From positions 2,465,001-2,529,000 of the forward strand of contig NC_007643.1 of NCBI RefSeq assembly GCF_000013085.1: a stretch of DNA of 64,000 nucleotides, written 5' to 3'. The DNA is from Rhodospirillum rubrum ATCC 11170. Its GTDB lineage: Bacteria > Pseudomonadota > Alphaproteobacteria > Rhodospirillales > Rhodospirillaceae. Numbering within the stretch: position 1 is the stretch's first letter; each line of letters begins with the position of its first letter. Shown in pieces: positions 19,777-28,886 of the stretch. A program made the position numbers and the translations under genes. The notes beneath the pieces are model-generated. The model made no database searches and had not been told where the DNA came from. It saw only the letters and a list, made by a program, of their open reading frames with translations.

Positions 19777-20735
19777 GGGGTAAGGGCCCCCGCCGCGCCA
19801 CGACGGCGATCGCCGAGGGCCGCGGCGCTTTCAACGGCGATGATGCTGGCCAGGATCAAGCCGGCGCCAAGCCATTGCACGCCGCTCAGACGCTCGCCCA
19901 GAACGACGACGGCGGCCAGCGAGGCGAAGACCATCTCCATCGACAAGATGATCGCCGCCGCCGCCGGATGGGTATGGCGCTGGGCCACCACCTGCAGGGT
20001 AAAGGCGACCCCCACCGAGAGAATTCCCGCATAGGCGATCTCGGGGGCGATGGCGGCCATCCCGGCCAGGGTCGGCGTCTCGAAGGCGAAGGCCCCGGCC
20101 CAGCCCAGAACCCCGCAGGTCAGGAACTGCGCCGCCGCCAGGGTCAGCGGCCGGCCGCTGCGCGTCGCCATCACCCCGACCACCGTCACATGGAAGGCCC
20201 AGAACAGGGCGCCGACCAGCACCCACAGATCGCCCGCGGTCAGGGCCGACAGGCCGTTCGTCGCCGCCCCGGTCAGCAGCCACAGCCCGGCCAGACAGCC
20301 CGCCGCCCCCGGCCAGATCATCTTGCGCACCGATTGACGGAAGATCACCAGGGCGACGACGGGCACCAGCGGCACATAAAGCGCCGTCAGAAATCCGGCA
20401 TTGGTCACCGAGGTGCCGATGATGCCAAGCTGCTGGGTGAAGGATGCGGCGAACAGCACCGCGCCGATCCCGCAAAAGATCGCCAAAAGCCCCGCCCCTG
20501 GCGCCCCCCGGCTCCGCGCCTGACGGTTTTCGCGCAGGGCGAAGGGCAGCACGACCAGGGCGCCCAGAAGAAAGCGCGCACCGGTGAAGGCCAGAGGTCC
20601 CAAAGCGGGGGCGGTGGCGCCCTCCACCGCGTCAAAGGCCGTTTTCTGGGCGACGAAGGCGCTCCCCCAGATGAAGGACACCAGAAGCAAAATCAAGCTT
20701 GCCCGCAAACGGGACAACGGCCGGCTATGGGGCAT
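19773..20735 (-). CDS. EamA/DMT-superfamily transporter
   Basis: 320 residues from the ATG at 20735 (MPHSRPLSRLRASLILLL); the frame extends to a GTG at 20807, which is less likely. About ten hydrophobic spans in two EamA repeats, with SFIWGSAFVAQKTAFDAV in repeat 1 and LSVGVAFTLQVVAQRHTHPA in repeat 2. It is probably an inner-membrane exporter of metabolites or amino acids. Substrate unknown. It ends 4 bp inside the convergent repressor gene. Confidence 0.88.
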   Translation of the reverse strand: MPHSRPLSRLRASLILLLVSFIWGSAFVAQKTAFDAVEGATAPALGPLAFTGARFLLGALVVLPFALRENRQARSRGAPGAGLLAIFCGIGAVLFAASFTQQLGIIGTSVTNAGFLTALYVPLVPVVALVIFRQSVRKMIWPGAAGCLAGLWLLTGAATNGLSALTAGDLWVLVGALFWAFHVTVVGVMATRSGRPLTLAAAQFLTCGVLGWAGAFAFETPTLAGMAAIAPEIAYAGILSVGVAFTLQVVAQRHTHPAAAAIILSMEMVFASLAAVVVLGERLSGVQWLGAGLILASIIAVESAAALGDRRRGAAGALTP

Positions 20736-20841
20736 GGGAGGGGGGCCTGACAATAAGGATGGAAGCCCCCGGAGATACCCTGAAACCTTACGTCGGCGCA
20801 ACCCCACCCGTCTTGCGGGTACCTAGCCCCCATGGTATGGG

Positions 20842-20861
20842 ACAGGGGGAAGACCCCCTGT
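20842..20861. repeat. GC-rich stem-loop before the first small-protein/MCP cassette
   Basis: ACAGGGGG-AAGA-CCCCCTGT, an 8-bp perfect stem with a 4-nt loop, ending 19 bp upstream of the GTG at 20881. No T-tract follows. It could reduce or regulate translation of the cassette. Confidence 0.4.
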
Positions 20862-20880
20862 CTCTCATGGAATTGTCCTT

Positions 20881-21213
20881 GTGACCCAGTCATTTCTCCA
20901 TGGTCAGGCGACGGGCATCCTCAACGCCCTGGGCCTTGGCGCGCGCCCCCTGCCGGCCCGGGTGGCCTTCGCCGCCCCCGCCGAGGGGGCCGCCCTTACT
21001 CTGGTCTTCCCTCCGGGCGGCGACGATGGTTTCGCCCGGGCCCCGGCGGCGGGCGGGTTCCTTTTGCGCCAAGGCGCCACCCCCTCGGTCATCATCGCCC
21101 GGTTCCCCACCCCGTCCCCGGTCCCCCGCCGACGGAAATCGGCGTTCCTTTGGTTCTTGATCCGCTGGCGCCCTATGGCTGCGCTCCCACGGGCAGGAGA
21201 TACCCCCCCATGA
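20881..21213 (+). CDS. Small protein of MCP cassette 1 (frame-divergent copy)
   Basis: 110 residues from GTG 20881, [20 protein letters not shown]. It is homologous to the partner in cassette 2: shared TQSFL/THSFL start, then [12 protein letters not shown] and FPTP. Its last third reads [14 protein letters not shown], whereas the same DNA in another frame gives [16 protein letters not shown], matching the cassette 2 protein. One base is lost near 21120-21150 and one gained near 21170-21205 relative to cassette 2, so the product may be altered or inactive. The stop overlaps the MCP ATG (ATGA at 21210-21213). No known family. Confidence 0.55.
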   Translation: MTQSFLHGQATGILNALGLGARPLPARVAFAAPAEGAALTLVFPPGGDDGFARAPAAGGFLLRQGATPSVIIARFPTPSPVPRRRKSAFLWFLIRWRPMAALPRAGDTPP

Positions 21214-22667
21214 CCACCGAACTCGCCTTCATCCGCCTGAGTGTCTTGCGCCTCTTTATGGTTTTTCTGCTTTTGCAGGCGGCCGCGGTTCCGGTCGCCG
21301 GGTGGATTTCGGGAGCGGAGATCCTGCCCGGGCTACTGGTCGCCGTGCCCATCGCCTTGGCTCCGATCGCCCTGGTCCTGCTGACCGGCGACACCCCCGC
21401 CAGCCGCAGCATCATGGGCGTCGGCCTGATGATCCAGGTCGGGGTTCTCATCTTCATGTTTCGCGGCCATCCCTGGCAGAGCGACATCCACCTGTATTTC
21501 TTCGCCGGCCTCGCCACCCTCGTCGCCCTTTGTGACGCCACGGTGATCCTTGCCGCCGCCCTAACCATCATCGCCCACAATCTGATTCTGACCTACGCCA
21601 TGCCGGCCTGGATCTTCCCCCAGGGCGCCGACCTGGGCCGGGTGACCCTGCATGCCATGGTCGTGGTCGTCGAAGGCGCGACCCTGGTCTGGGTGGCGCG
21701 GCGTCTGGCCCGGGCCTTCGCCGCCACCGAACAGGCGGTGGTCGAGGCCAATACCGCCCGCGAGGATACCCGCAAGGCCGCCGAGGAGCGCCTGCGCCTG
21801 GAAGCCGCCGCCGCCGAGGCCCAGGTCAGCGCCGTGCGCGGCGTCGCCGATGATCTCGAAGGGTCGGTCGGCGCGGCTTTGGGCGCCTTGAAGAACGGCA
21901 CCGCCGCCATGCACCAGGCCGCCGAAGCCCTGGACGATTCGTCGGAAAACTCGCGGCAGGTGTCCTCTATGGCCCGTGATCTGTCCGGGCGCACGGCCGA
22001 AGGCGTTGAATCGATGGCCCAGGCGGCGCGGACGATGACCCAATCGGTGTCGGGCATCCTTGAAAGCGTCCGTCACTCCGACACCCTATCGCGCTCCGCC
22101 CTGACCGATGCCGAGCGGGCGACGGAAAAGGTCGCGGCGCTGAGCACGGCGGCCGAGCGGATCGGCGAGGTGGTCGGGCTGATCAGCGCCGTCGCCGCCC
22201 AGACCAATCTGCTGGCCCTGAACGCGACGATCGAGGCGGCGCGGGCCGGCGATGCCGGCAAGGGCTTCGCCGTGGTCGCCAATGAGGTGAAGACCCTGGC
22301 CACCCAAACGGCGCGGGCGACCGACGAGATCGCCGCCCAGGTGACCGGCATCCAGGGGGCGACCCGCGACTCAGCGGCCGTCATCGCCACCATCAGCCGC
22401 AGCATGACCGACATCAGCACCACCGTCTCGGCCATCGCCGCCGCCATGGAAGATCAGGGACAAGCCAGTCGGCTGGTCGCCGGAACCATCGACGCGGTAT
22501 CGACCCTCGCCCATGAGCTTGGCGAGGTGATCTCCCGCATGGACAGCCTGACCGGCGACTTCTCGGCCAATGCCGCCACCATGCGCGGTCTGTCCGATCA
22601 CGCCGTCGACGAGATCGATCGCCTTGATGAATCGGTGGTCGCCTTCGTCGGCCGCCTGCGCGCCTGA
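21210..22667 (+). CDS. Methyl-accepting chemotaxis protein with six-span membrane sensor, copy 1
   Basis: 485 residues, [20 protein letters not shown]. About six hydrophobic segments in the first 180 residues form the sensor, with no large periplasmic ligand-binding loop. The conserved motif [18 protein letters not shown] near 90 and a His-rich [15 protein letters not shown] follow. A helical linker (about 185-230) leads to the MA domain. The signalling hairpin tip [20 protein letters not shown] is near 330. There is no CheR-binding pentapeptide at the C-terminus (ends FVGRLRA). Signals to CheA/CheW in the cytoplasm. The MA domain is almost identical in DNA to copy 2 (24568-26025). Confidence 0.95.
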   Translation: MTTELAFIRLSVLRLFMVFLLLQAAAVPVAGWISGAEILPGLLVAVPIALAPIALVLLTGDTPASRSIMGVGLMIQVGVLIFMFRGHPWQSDIHLYFFAGLATLVALCDATVILAAALTIIAHNLILTYAMPAWIFPQGADLGRVTLHAMVVVVEGATLVWVARRLARAFAATEQAVVEANTAREDTRKAAEERLRLEAAAAEAQVSAVRGVADDLEGSVGAALGALKNGTAAMHQAAEALDDSSENSRQVSSMARDLSGRTAEGVESMAQAARTMTQSVSGILESVRHSDTLSRSALTDAERATEKVAALSTAAERIGEVVGLISAVAAQTNLLALNATIEAARAGDAGKGFAVVANEVKTLATQTARATDEIAAQVTGIQGATRDSAAVIATISRSMTDISTTVSAIAAAMEDQGQASRLVAGTIDAVSTLAHELGEVISRMDSLTGDFSANAATMRGLSDHAVDEIDRLDESVVAFVGRLRA

Positions 22668-22700
22668 GCGCCCGGGCAAAGGCGGCGCCCGCAGAGCGAA

Positions 22701-22729
22701 CCGCGTTAAAGGACCCCCCTTTAACGCGG
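22701..22729. terminator. Stem-loop between convergent MCP 1 and methyltransferase genes
   Basis: CCGCGTTAAAGG paired with CCTTTAACGCGG, a perfect 12-bp stem with a 5-nt loop. It lies 33 bp after the MCP stop and 25 bp before the end of the opposite gene. No T-run, so if it is a terminator it is atypical. Confidence 0.5.
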
Positions 22730-22754
22730 CGGCTCTAGCGGCGGTCGCCTCCCC

Positions 22755-23501
22755 TCACCGCGCCATGAGGGCGAACACCCCCCAGCCCAGGTAGTCCCGG
22801 GTATATCGGGCGTGACGTTCGGGCGCCGAGGTCAGTTCGGCGCGAACCTCTTTGGCGAAGTCATCGTCGGGATTGGCGGCGAGCCATCGGCGCATGGTCA
22901 GCCACTTGGCCGCCTCGTACCTATCCCAGCTGTCTTGATCGGCCAGAACCATTTCCACGACGTCGTAATCAAGCTTGCCGAAAGACGCGACAAGCTCGGG
23001 AAGCCCGAGGAAGTCCGAGAGTGAAGCGGCGCGGCATCCCTTGGCGACCTCCTCGCTCGGCGGCAGCTTCAACCAATAGGGCTCGCCGATGAGGATGATC
23101 CCTCCCGGGCGCAGGCTCTTGGCCAGAAGCCCGATGGTGCCGACGACTCCCCCACCGATCCACGTGGCGCCGACACAGGCCGCCACATCGACCCTTTCGT
23201 CGGCGACGAAGCCGGCGGCGTCGGCATGGAGGAACGCAACCCGGTCGGCGACGCCCAGGGCGTCGGCGCGGCGTTTGGCTTGGTCGGTGAATACCGGGCT
23301 CATGTCAACGCCGAGGCCGCCGAGCCCGTAATCGCGCGCCCAGCTGCACAGCATCTCGCCCGACCCGCTGCCAAGGTCGAGCACCCGGGCCCCCGGGTCC
23401 AAACGCAAGGCCGCGCCAAGCGTGGCGAGCTTTTCCGGGGTGAAGGGATTGTGGATGCGATGGGCGCTTTCGCTAATGGTGAATATCCGTGGAATGTCCA
23501 C
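22755..23501 (-). CDS. SAM-dependent methyltransferase
   Basis: 248 residues from a GTG at 23501, chosen because AAAGGAGG sits 7 bp upstream; the frame continues upstream without a site. VDIPRIFTISESAHRIHNPF leads to motif I VLDLGSGSGEML near 45, then VDMSPVF and VACVGATWIGGGVVG, LRPGGIILIGEPYW. Class I methyltransferase (Methyltransf_25/UbiE-like). The substrate is unknown. It lies between the two MCP cassettes, on the opposite strand, but does not resemble CheR. Confidence 0.85.
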   Translation of the reverse strand: MDIPRIFTISESAHRIHNPFTPEKLATLGAALRLDPGARVLDLGSGSGEMLCSWARDYGLGGLGVDMSPVFTDQAKRRADALGVADRVAFLHADAAGFVADERVDVAACVGATWIGGGVVGTIGLLAKSLRPGGIILIGEPYWLKLPPSEEVAKGCRAASLSDFLGLPELVASFGKLDYDVVEMVLADQDSWDRYEAAKWLTMRRWLAANPDDDFAKEVRAELTSAPERHARYTRDYLGWGVFALMAR

Positions 23502-23623
23502 AGCGGACCCTCCTTTGTTTGTGGAGCGGTGTGCCTCGCTTCCCCTGGATGGGGGCGGGCTGGACAAGGCCTGGGCGGGGTGTGTGCCGATTGCCGGGAT
23601 GTCGCCTGGGCGTTCCTCGCCGA

Positions 23624-23896
23624 TCAGCATGTTATGTGGCCTTGATTGTCGCTTTGCGGGCGAACCATCGCCCGGCCGAGCGGGGAGAGGCGATAGGGGC
23701 CGCCCGCGCGGGATTCGATCAGCCGCCGGCGCCGCAATCGGCTAAAGACCGCCAGATCGCAATCCGCAAGGATCAGTCCGTCCCGCGTGACGCAGGTGAT
23801 GGTGGTGATTTTAGGGCCTTCGCCGCGCTCGTGCAGGATGCGGCCACCCAGAGCCAGCACGTGTAACACACGTTGTTCTGTGCGTGAGATAGTCAT
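23624..23896 (-). CDS. yjhX: YjhX family (UPF0386) protein
   Basis: 90 residues from ATG 23896, MTISRTEQRVLHVLALGGRI. The alternating pattern LILADCDLAVFSRLRRRRLI then GGPYRLSPLGRAMVRPQSDN matches the YjhX family of about 85-90 residues closely. YjhX of E. coli is reported as a toxin of the YjhX/YjhQ pair. Here no YjhQ-type acetyltransferase is adjacent, so it may work alone or be a non-toxic regulator. Upstream (23968-23990) is a perfect hairpin. Confidence 0.82.
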   Translation of the reverse strand: MTISRTEQRVLHVLALGGRILHERGEGPKITTITCVTRDGLILADCDLAVFSRLRRRRLIESRAGGPYRLSPLGRAMVRPQSDNQGHITC

Positions 23897-23967
23897 GGAT
23901 GTCTCGTATGACGGGCGTGAAAAAACCGCCGAGAGGCCTAGCCTCCCCGCTTTTCTTAAGATCACGC

Positions 23968-23990
23968 GGCTCTCTGAGGGTCAGAGAGCC
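23968..23990. repeat. Perfect 10-bp inverted repeat upstream of yjhX
   Basis: GGCTCTCTGA-GGG-TCAGAGAGCC, 72 bp upstream of the yjhX start. No T-run follows on either strand. It is placed like an operator or an RNA hairpin in the leader. Confidence 0.45.
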
Positions 23991-24181
23991 CTGTCACACA
24001 AGCTCTAACATCCACTCTCCATTCGGCGTGCGGGGATAGGGATCACCGGACGCCATCGCCTTTGCATACCTCCCTGCCCTTGCGGACGCAACGGGGAAAG
24101 CGCGCCACCAGGGCGGCGCGGGCGCCCTTGTCTTGAGGCGTCCCTTGCCCGCCGCCCTTGCGGTGGGGGAAGGACCGTGCT

Positions 24182-24227
24182 AAGCCGTACATACCTTAAT
24201 AGATGTATTTTTATGGGTGTACGGCTT
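24182..24227. repeat. Inverted repeat flanking the start of cassette 2
   Basis: AAGCCGTACA (24182-24191) and TGTACGGCTT (24218-24227), 10-bp perfect arms with a 26-bp AT-rich spacer containing ATG 24203. The downstream arm touches the probable TTG start at 24227. It could be a regulator site or a leader hairpin that hides the start. Confidence 0.5.
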
Positions 24228-24571
24228 TGACTCACTCCTTCCTCCAGAGCCCGGCCGCCGGTGTCCTCACGGCCGGCGCGATGGCGCTGGCGGGACTCCT
24301 CGCCTTGGGGTGGCTTTCCTTCTTTCCCTCGGCGGAGGCCACCACCCTCGCTCTCGTTTTTCCGCCCGGCCTTGATGAGGACGAGATTTTCGCTCGCATC
24401 ACGGCGGCGGACGGCCGGCCCATCCGCCAAGGGGCCTCGGCTTCGGTGATGGTCGCGGCCTTTCCCACCCCACCAGGCATCGCCTCTTTGACAACCATGG
24501 GCGTTCTTCTTGTTCTTGATCCGCTGGCGGCCCAAGGCTGCGCCCCCCCAAGTGGAGACACGGCGCGATGA
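24203..24571 (+). CDS. Small exported or membrane-anchored protein of MCP cassette 2
   Basis: 122 residues from ATG 24203; comparison with cassette 1 suggests the true start may be TTG 24227 ([17 protein letters not shown], 115 residues). A hydrophobic segment [16 protein letters not shown] resembles an uncleaved signal or single membrane span. The rest, [17 protein letters not shown], then [19 protein letters not shown] and [17 protein letters not shown], has a beta-alpha-beta look with a conserved Cys near the end. No known family. The stop overlaps the MCP start (ATGA at 24568-24571), so both are translated together. It may be a periplasmic or membrane partner of the MCP. Confidence 0.65.
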   Translation: MYFYGCTALTHSFLQSPAAGVLTAGAMALAGLLALGWLSFFPSAEATTLALVFPPGLDEDEIFARITAADGRPIRQGASASVMVAAFPTPPGIASLTTMGVLLVLDPLAAQGCAPPSGDTAR

Positions 24572-26025
24572 GCCGCGAAATAGCCCTCCTGCGGAAAGGC
24601 GTCTTACGCTTCTTCATCCCTTTTCTGCTTCTTCAGGTCGCTTTGGTCGCCGTCGCCGGACTGATCACCGGGGCGGCCATGCTTGCCGGTTTGGCGGTCT
24701 CGGCGCTCTTCGCCGCGATCCCGGTCGCGCTGATCTTCTTGGCCGGGGATAGTCCGGCCAGTAGAAGCGCCATCGGCGTCGGTTTGGTCATTCAGGTCGC
24801 GGTGCTGGTTTTCATGTTTCGCGGCCATCCCTGGCAGATCGACATCCACCTGTATTTCTTCGCCGTTCTGGCCATCCTTGTGGTGCTCTGCGACGCGAGG
24901 GTCATCCTTGCCGCGGCGCTGACCATCGCCGCCCACCACCTGATTTTGACCTACGCCATGCCGGCCTGGGTCTTCCCCCCGGGTGCCGATCTCGGCCGGG
25001 TGGCCCTGCATGCGGCCATCGTCATCATTGAAACCGTGACCCTGGTTTGGGTGATCGTGCGCATGACCACGTCGTTCGCCACCGCCGAACAGGCGGTGGT
25101 CGAGGCCAATACCGCCCGCGAAGATGCCCGCAAGGTCGCCGAGGAGCGCTTGCGTCTGGAAGCCGCCGCCGCCGAGGCCCAGGTCACCGCCGTGCGCGGC
25201 GTCGCCGATGATCTCGAAGGGTCGGTCGGCACGGCTTTGGGCGCCCTGAAGGACGACAGCGCCACCATGCGCCGGGCGGCCGAAGCCCTGAACGGATCGT
25301 CGGAAAGCTCGCGGCAGGTATCCTCGATGGCCCGCGATTTGTCCGAACGCACGGCCGAAGGCGTTGAATCGATGGCCCAGGCGGCGCGGACGATGACCCA
25401 ATCGGTGTCGGGCATCCTTGAAAGCGTCCGTCACTCCGATGCCCTGTCGCGCTCCGCCCTGACCGATACCGAACGGGCGACGGAAAAGGTCGCGGCGCTG
25501 AGCACGGCGGCCGAGCGGATCGGCGAGGTGGTCGGGCTGATCAGCGCCGTCGCCGCCCAAACCAATCTGCTGGCCCTGAACGCGACGATCGAGGCGGCGC
25601 GGGCCGGCGATGCCGGCAAGGGCTTCGCCGTGGTCGCCAATGAGGTGAAGACCCTGGCCACCCAAACGGCGCGGGCGACCGACGAGATCGCCGCCCAAGT
25701 GACCGGCATCCAGGGGGCGACCCGCGACTCAGCGGCCGTCATCGCCACCATCAGCCGCAGCATGACCGATATCAGCGCCACCGTCTCGGCCATCGCCGCC
25801 GCCATGGAAGATCAGGGAAAAGCCAGTCAGTTGGTCGCCGGAACCATCGACGCGGTATCGTCCCTGGCCCATGAACTGGGCGAGGTGATCTCCCGCATGG
25901 ATGGCCTGACCGGCGACTTCTCGGCCAATGCCGCCACCATGCGCGGTCTGTCCGATCACGCCGTCGACGAGATCGACCGCCTTGATCAGTCGGTGATCGC
26001 CTTCGTCGGCCGCCTGCGCGCCTGA
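24568..26025 (+). CDS. Methyl-accepting chemotaxis protein with six-span membrane sensor, copy 2
   Basis: 485 residues, the same length as copy 1. [20 protein letters not shown] starts a sensor with about six spans; the motif [20 protein letters not shown] is kept, as is [16 protein letters not shown]. The sensor half differs moderately from copy 1, while from about residue 180 the protein is nearly the same, and the DNA over the signalling hairpin differs by only a few bases. No C-terminal pentapeptide. It couples to the cytoplasmic CheA/CheW system. The cassette is followed by a strong stem-loop. Confidence 0.95.
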   Translation: MSREIALLRKGVLRFFIPFLLLQVALVAVAGLITGAAMLAGLAVSALFAAIPVALIFLAGDSPASRSAIGVGLVIQVAVLVFMFRGHPWQIDIHLYFFAVLAILVVLCDARVILAAALTIAAHHLILTYAMPAWVFPPGADLGRVALHAAIVIIETVTLVWVIVRMTTSFATAEQAVVEANTAREDARKVAEERLRLEAAAAEAQVTAVRGVADDLEGSVGTALGALKDDSATMRRAAEALNGSSESSRQVSSMARDLSERTAEGVESMAQAARTMTQSVSGILESVRHSDALSRSALTDTERATEKVAALSTAAERIGEVVGLISAVAAQTNLLALNATIEAARAGDAGKGFAVVANEVKTLATQTARATDEIAAQVTGIQGATRDSAAVIATISRSMTDISATVSAIAAAMEDQGKASQLVAGTIDAVSSLAHELGEVISRMDGLTGDFSANAATMRGLSDHAVDEIDRLDQSVIAFVGRLRA

Positions 26026-26051
26026 CCCCGGCCCGCCAAAGGAGCGGTCTG

Positions 26052-26091
26052 AGAGCGGGAGGCGTAAAATCGGGTTCACGCCCCCCGCTCT
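26052..26091. terminator. Long stem-loop between convergent MCP 2 and mrcA
   Basis: AGAGCGGGAGGCGT pairs with ACGCCCCCCGCTCT, a 14-bp stem with one mismatch and a 12-nt loop. It lies 26 bp after the MCP stop and 25 bp before the end of mrcA on the other strand. Likely shared transcription end; no clear T-tract. Confidence 0.55.
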
Positions 26092-26116
26092 AAACGTTCA
26101 CTCTCGGGGCGTTGGT

Positions 26117-28612
26117 CTAATAAAGGCCGCCCGCCTGGGGCGGGGCGCCACCGGCGCCGAAGCCCGGGGCCGCCTGACCGGGAACGCCGGTGGCGCCCTC
26201 GCCGCCGACGCCGCCGTAATAGGCGCCGTAATCGCCCACCGGCGCCGATCCGTCGATCACATAACTCGAGGCCAGCGAGGGCTCGGATCCCGGCTTGAAG
26301 GCCTCAAGGATGGCGTTGGAGGTTCCCGGGCCGGCGCGCTGGCCGGTCTGGGGATCGATGCGGACGAATTTGATACCCTCGGGCACGCGGAAGGGAATAT
26401 CGGGCTTGTCGGCCAGGGCTTCCTTCATGAAGGTCGTGAAGATCGGCGCCGCCGTCGTCGACCCGGCCTCATGGGACCCCAGGGACTTGGGCTCGTCGAA
26501 GCCGACGAAGACCCCGCAGACCAGATCGGGCGAAAAGCCGACGAACCAAGTATCGAGGCTGTCGTTCGAGGTGCCGGTCTTGCCGGCGACCGATTTGCCC
26601 ACCGCCTGGACTTTGCCGCCGGTGCCGCGCTGGACGACGCCCTGAAGGATCGACACGATCTGATAGGCCGACAGCGGATCGGTCATGATCTCGCGATTGT
26701 CAACGACCGCCGGCACGGCCTGACCCGCCCATTGCGACGCCTTGCAGGCATCGCAGGGCCGCTCGTCATGGCGATAGACGGTGGTGCCGGTGCGGTCCTG
26801 GATGCGGTCGATCAGCGTCGGGGCGATCCGCCGCCCGCCATTGACCAGCATCGCATAGGCCGTCGTCATGTCCATCACCGTGGTCTCGACGGCGCCGAGC
26901 GAGGCGGCGAGGACGCGCGGCATGGTGTGGACGACGCCGAAGCGCTCGGCATATTCGGCGACCACATCCATGCCCACCGCATTGGCCAGACGCACCGTCA
27001 TCAGGTTACGCGACATCTCGACACCCCGACGCAGGGTCGAGGGGCCGTAGAACTGGCCGCTGTAGTTCTTAGGCTTCCACAAGGGTTGGCCGGGGCCCGG
27101 ATCATAGACGAACGGCGCGTCAAGGATGATGGTCGCCGGCGTATAGCCGTGATCGAGGGCGGCCAGATAGACGAAGGGCTTGAACGACGAGCCGGGCTGG
27201 CGCTTGGCCTGGATCGCCCGGTTGAACTCGCTGCGCTCGGGCGCGAAGCCGCCGACCATCGCCATCACCCGGCCGGTATGGGGATCCATGGCGACCAGGG
27301 CGCCTTCGACATTGGGCATCTGGCGCAAGCCATAGGTTCCGGGCGCATAGGCCTTGCCCTTGTCGTCCTTCTCCAAAGGCTCGACCAGCACGACATCGCC
27401 AACCTTCAAGACATCGGCGGGCTTCTTGGGGGCGTTGCCCACCCGCTGACCGTCGAGCGTCGGCCGGGCCCAGGCCATTTCCTTCATCGGGATGGCGCCG
27501 CCGAAGCCGTCGGGCAGGCCAAGCTTGACCTCGCCGGCATCAAGCCGCAGCACGGCGGCCAACCGCCAGTTGGTCGAGGCGCCGGGGGGAACGGGCAATT
27601 CGGCCAGACGCGCCTTCCATTCCTGAACGTTTTCCAGGCGGGTCACCGGGCCGCGCCAGCCATGGCGGCGATCGTAATCGATCAGCCCCTTGCGCAGGGC
27701 CCGCGCCCCGATCTCCTGAAGGCGGGGATCAAGGGTGGTGCGCACGTAAAGCCCGCCCTTGTAAAGCGCCTCTTCGCCATAGCGGCTTTGCAGCTGTCGG
27801 CGGACCTCTTCCGAGAAGAAGTCGGCATGGCGCACAAGCTGGGTCTCGTCACGGCTGCGCACCTCCAGGGGCTCGGCCTTGGCCGCTTCGCCCTCGGCCT
27901 GGGTGATGTGATCATCCTCGACCATGCGGTCGACCACCCAGTCGCGACGGGCCTTGGCCGCGTCGTTCTTGCGCACCGGATTGTAGTTGTTGGGGGCCTT
28001 GGGCAAGGCGGCGAGGAAGGCGACCTCGCCGATGGTCAGCTCATCAAGGCTTTTGTTGAAGTAGTTCACCGCCGCCGCGGCCACCCCATAGGAACTGAAG
28101 CCGAGATAGATCTCGTTCAGATACAGTTCCAGAATGTGATCCTTGGAAAAGGCCTCCTCGATGCGGAAGGCCAAGATGGCTTCCTTGACCTTGCGATCAA
28201 AGGACACCTCGTTGGTCAGCAGAAAGTTCTTGGCCACCTGCTGGGTGATGGTCGAGGCGCCGACCGGCCGCCGGCCCGAGCCATAGTTCTGCAGATTGGT
28301 CAGCACGGCGCGGAACAGCCCGACGAAATCCACGCCCGAGTGGGTGTAGAAGTTCTTGTCCTCGGCCGACAAAAAGGCGTCCTTGACCTTCTGGGGAATG
28401 GCGTTGATCGGCACATAGACCCGCTTTTCGATGGCGTATTCCGCCATCAAACGGCCATCGCTGGCCAGAACCCGAGTGGTGATCGGCGGCTCGTAATTGG
28501 CCAGGGCGCCGTAATCGGGCAGGTCGCTCCCATAGGAATTGAGCAGATAGGCCGTGCCGCCGGCGCCGCCGACCATGCCGATCATGACCAGGGTCAGCAG
28601 AATCCGAATCAT
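26117..28612 (-). CDS. mrcA: Penicillin-binding protein 1A (bifunctional transglycosylase/transpeptidase)
   Basis: 831 residues from ATG 28612 (MIRILLTLVMIGMVGGAGG), the membrane anchor; upstream in-frame sequence lacks a site. The GT51 glycosyltransferase domain has SAEDKNFYTHSGVDF with catalytic Glu, GASTITQQVAKNFLL and RKVKEAILAFRIEEAFSKD. The transpeptidase has SxxK in QPGSSFKPFVYLAAL, SxN in EMSRNLMTV and KTG in VAGKTGTSND. The OB-like insert between them is typical of PBP1A. It builds peptidoglycan in the periplasm. The C-terminal 45 residues are Gly/Ala/Pro-rich. It lies downstream of the amidase gene on the same strand. Confidence 0.96.
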   Translation of the reverse strand: MIRILLTLVMIGMVGGAGGTAYLLNSYGSDLPDYGALANYEPPITTRVLASDGRLMAEYAIEKRVYVPINAIPQKVKDAFLSAEDKNFYTHSGVDFVGLFRAVLTNLQNYGSGRRPVGASTITQQVAKNFLLTNEVSFDRKVKEAILAFRIEEAFSKDHILELYLNEIYLGFSSYGVAAAAVNYFNKSLDELTIGEVAFLAALPKAPNNYNPVRKNDAAKARRDWVVDRMVEDDHITQAEGEAAKAEPLEVRSRDETQLVRHADFFSEEVRRQLQSRYGEEALYKGGLYVRTTLDPRLQEIGARALRKGLIDYDRRHGWRGPVTRLENVQEWKARLAELPVPPGASTNWRLAAVLRLDAGEVKLGLPDGFGGAIPMKEMAWARPTLDGQRVGNAPKKPADVLKVGDVVLVEPLEKDDKGKAYAPGTYGLRQMPNVEGALVAMDPHTGRVMAMVGGFAPERSEFNRAIQAKRQPGSSFKPFVYLAALDHGYTPATIILDAPFVYDPGPGQPLWKPKNYSGQFYGPSTLRRGVEMSRNLMTVRLANAVGMDVVAEYAERFGVVHTMPRVLAASLGAVETTVMDMTTAYAMLVNGGRRIAPTLIDRIQDRTGTTVYRHDERPCDACKASQWAGQAVPAVVDNREIMTDPLSAYQIVSILQGVVQRGTGGKVQAVGKSVAGKTGTSNDSLDTWFVGFSPDLVCGVFVGFDEPKSLGSHEAGSTTAAPIFTTFMKEALADKPDIPFRVPEGIKFVRIDPQTGQRAGPGTSNAILEAFKPGSEPSLASSYVIDGSAPVGDYGAYYGGVGGEGATGVPGQAAPGFGAGGAPPQAGGLY

Positions 28613-28886
28613 CGCAGGATATCCACGCTTTTTATCAGGGGGCGTCCCAGGGGGATCGCCGGGAGGGGAACTGGTGCGCCGCATAGGCTCCGCCGATCGC
28701 CAGACTTCGGACACTGCATCAAGAGCGCATCCGAATCGAGTAAGGCCGGTCTCGTCGACCGGTTCCCCGCCCCGCTCTCGGTGCGGGGCGTTTTCTTGCC
28801 TGCGGTCTTTGCACCACGATCGTGGCGCGGTCAAGGCGCCCGTTCATCCCGGCGGGCGATCGACAGGGCCGATCGCGCGAAAACCG

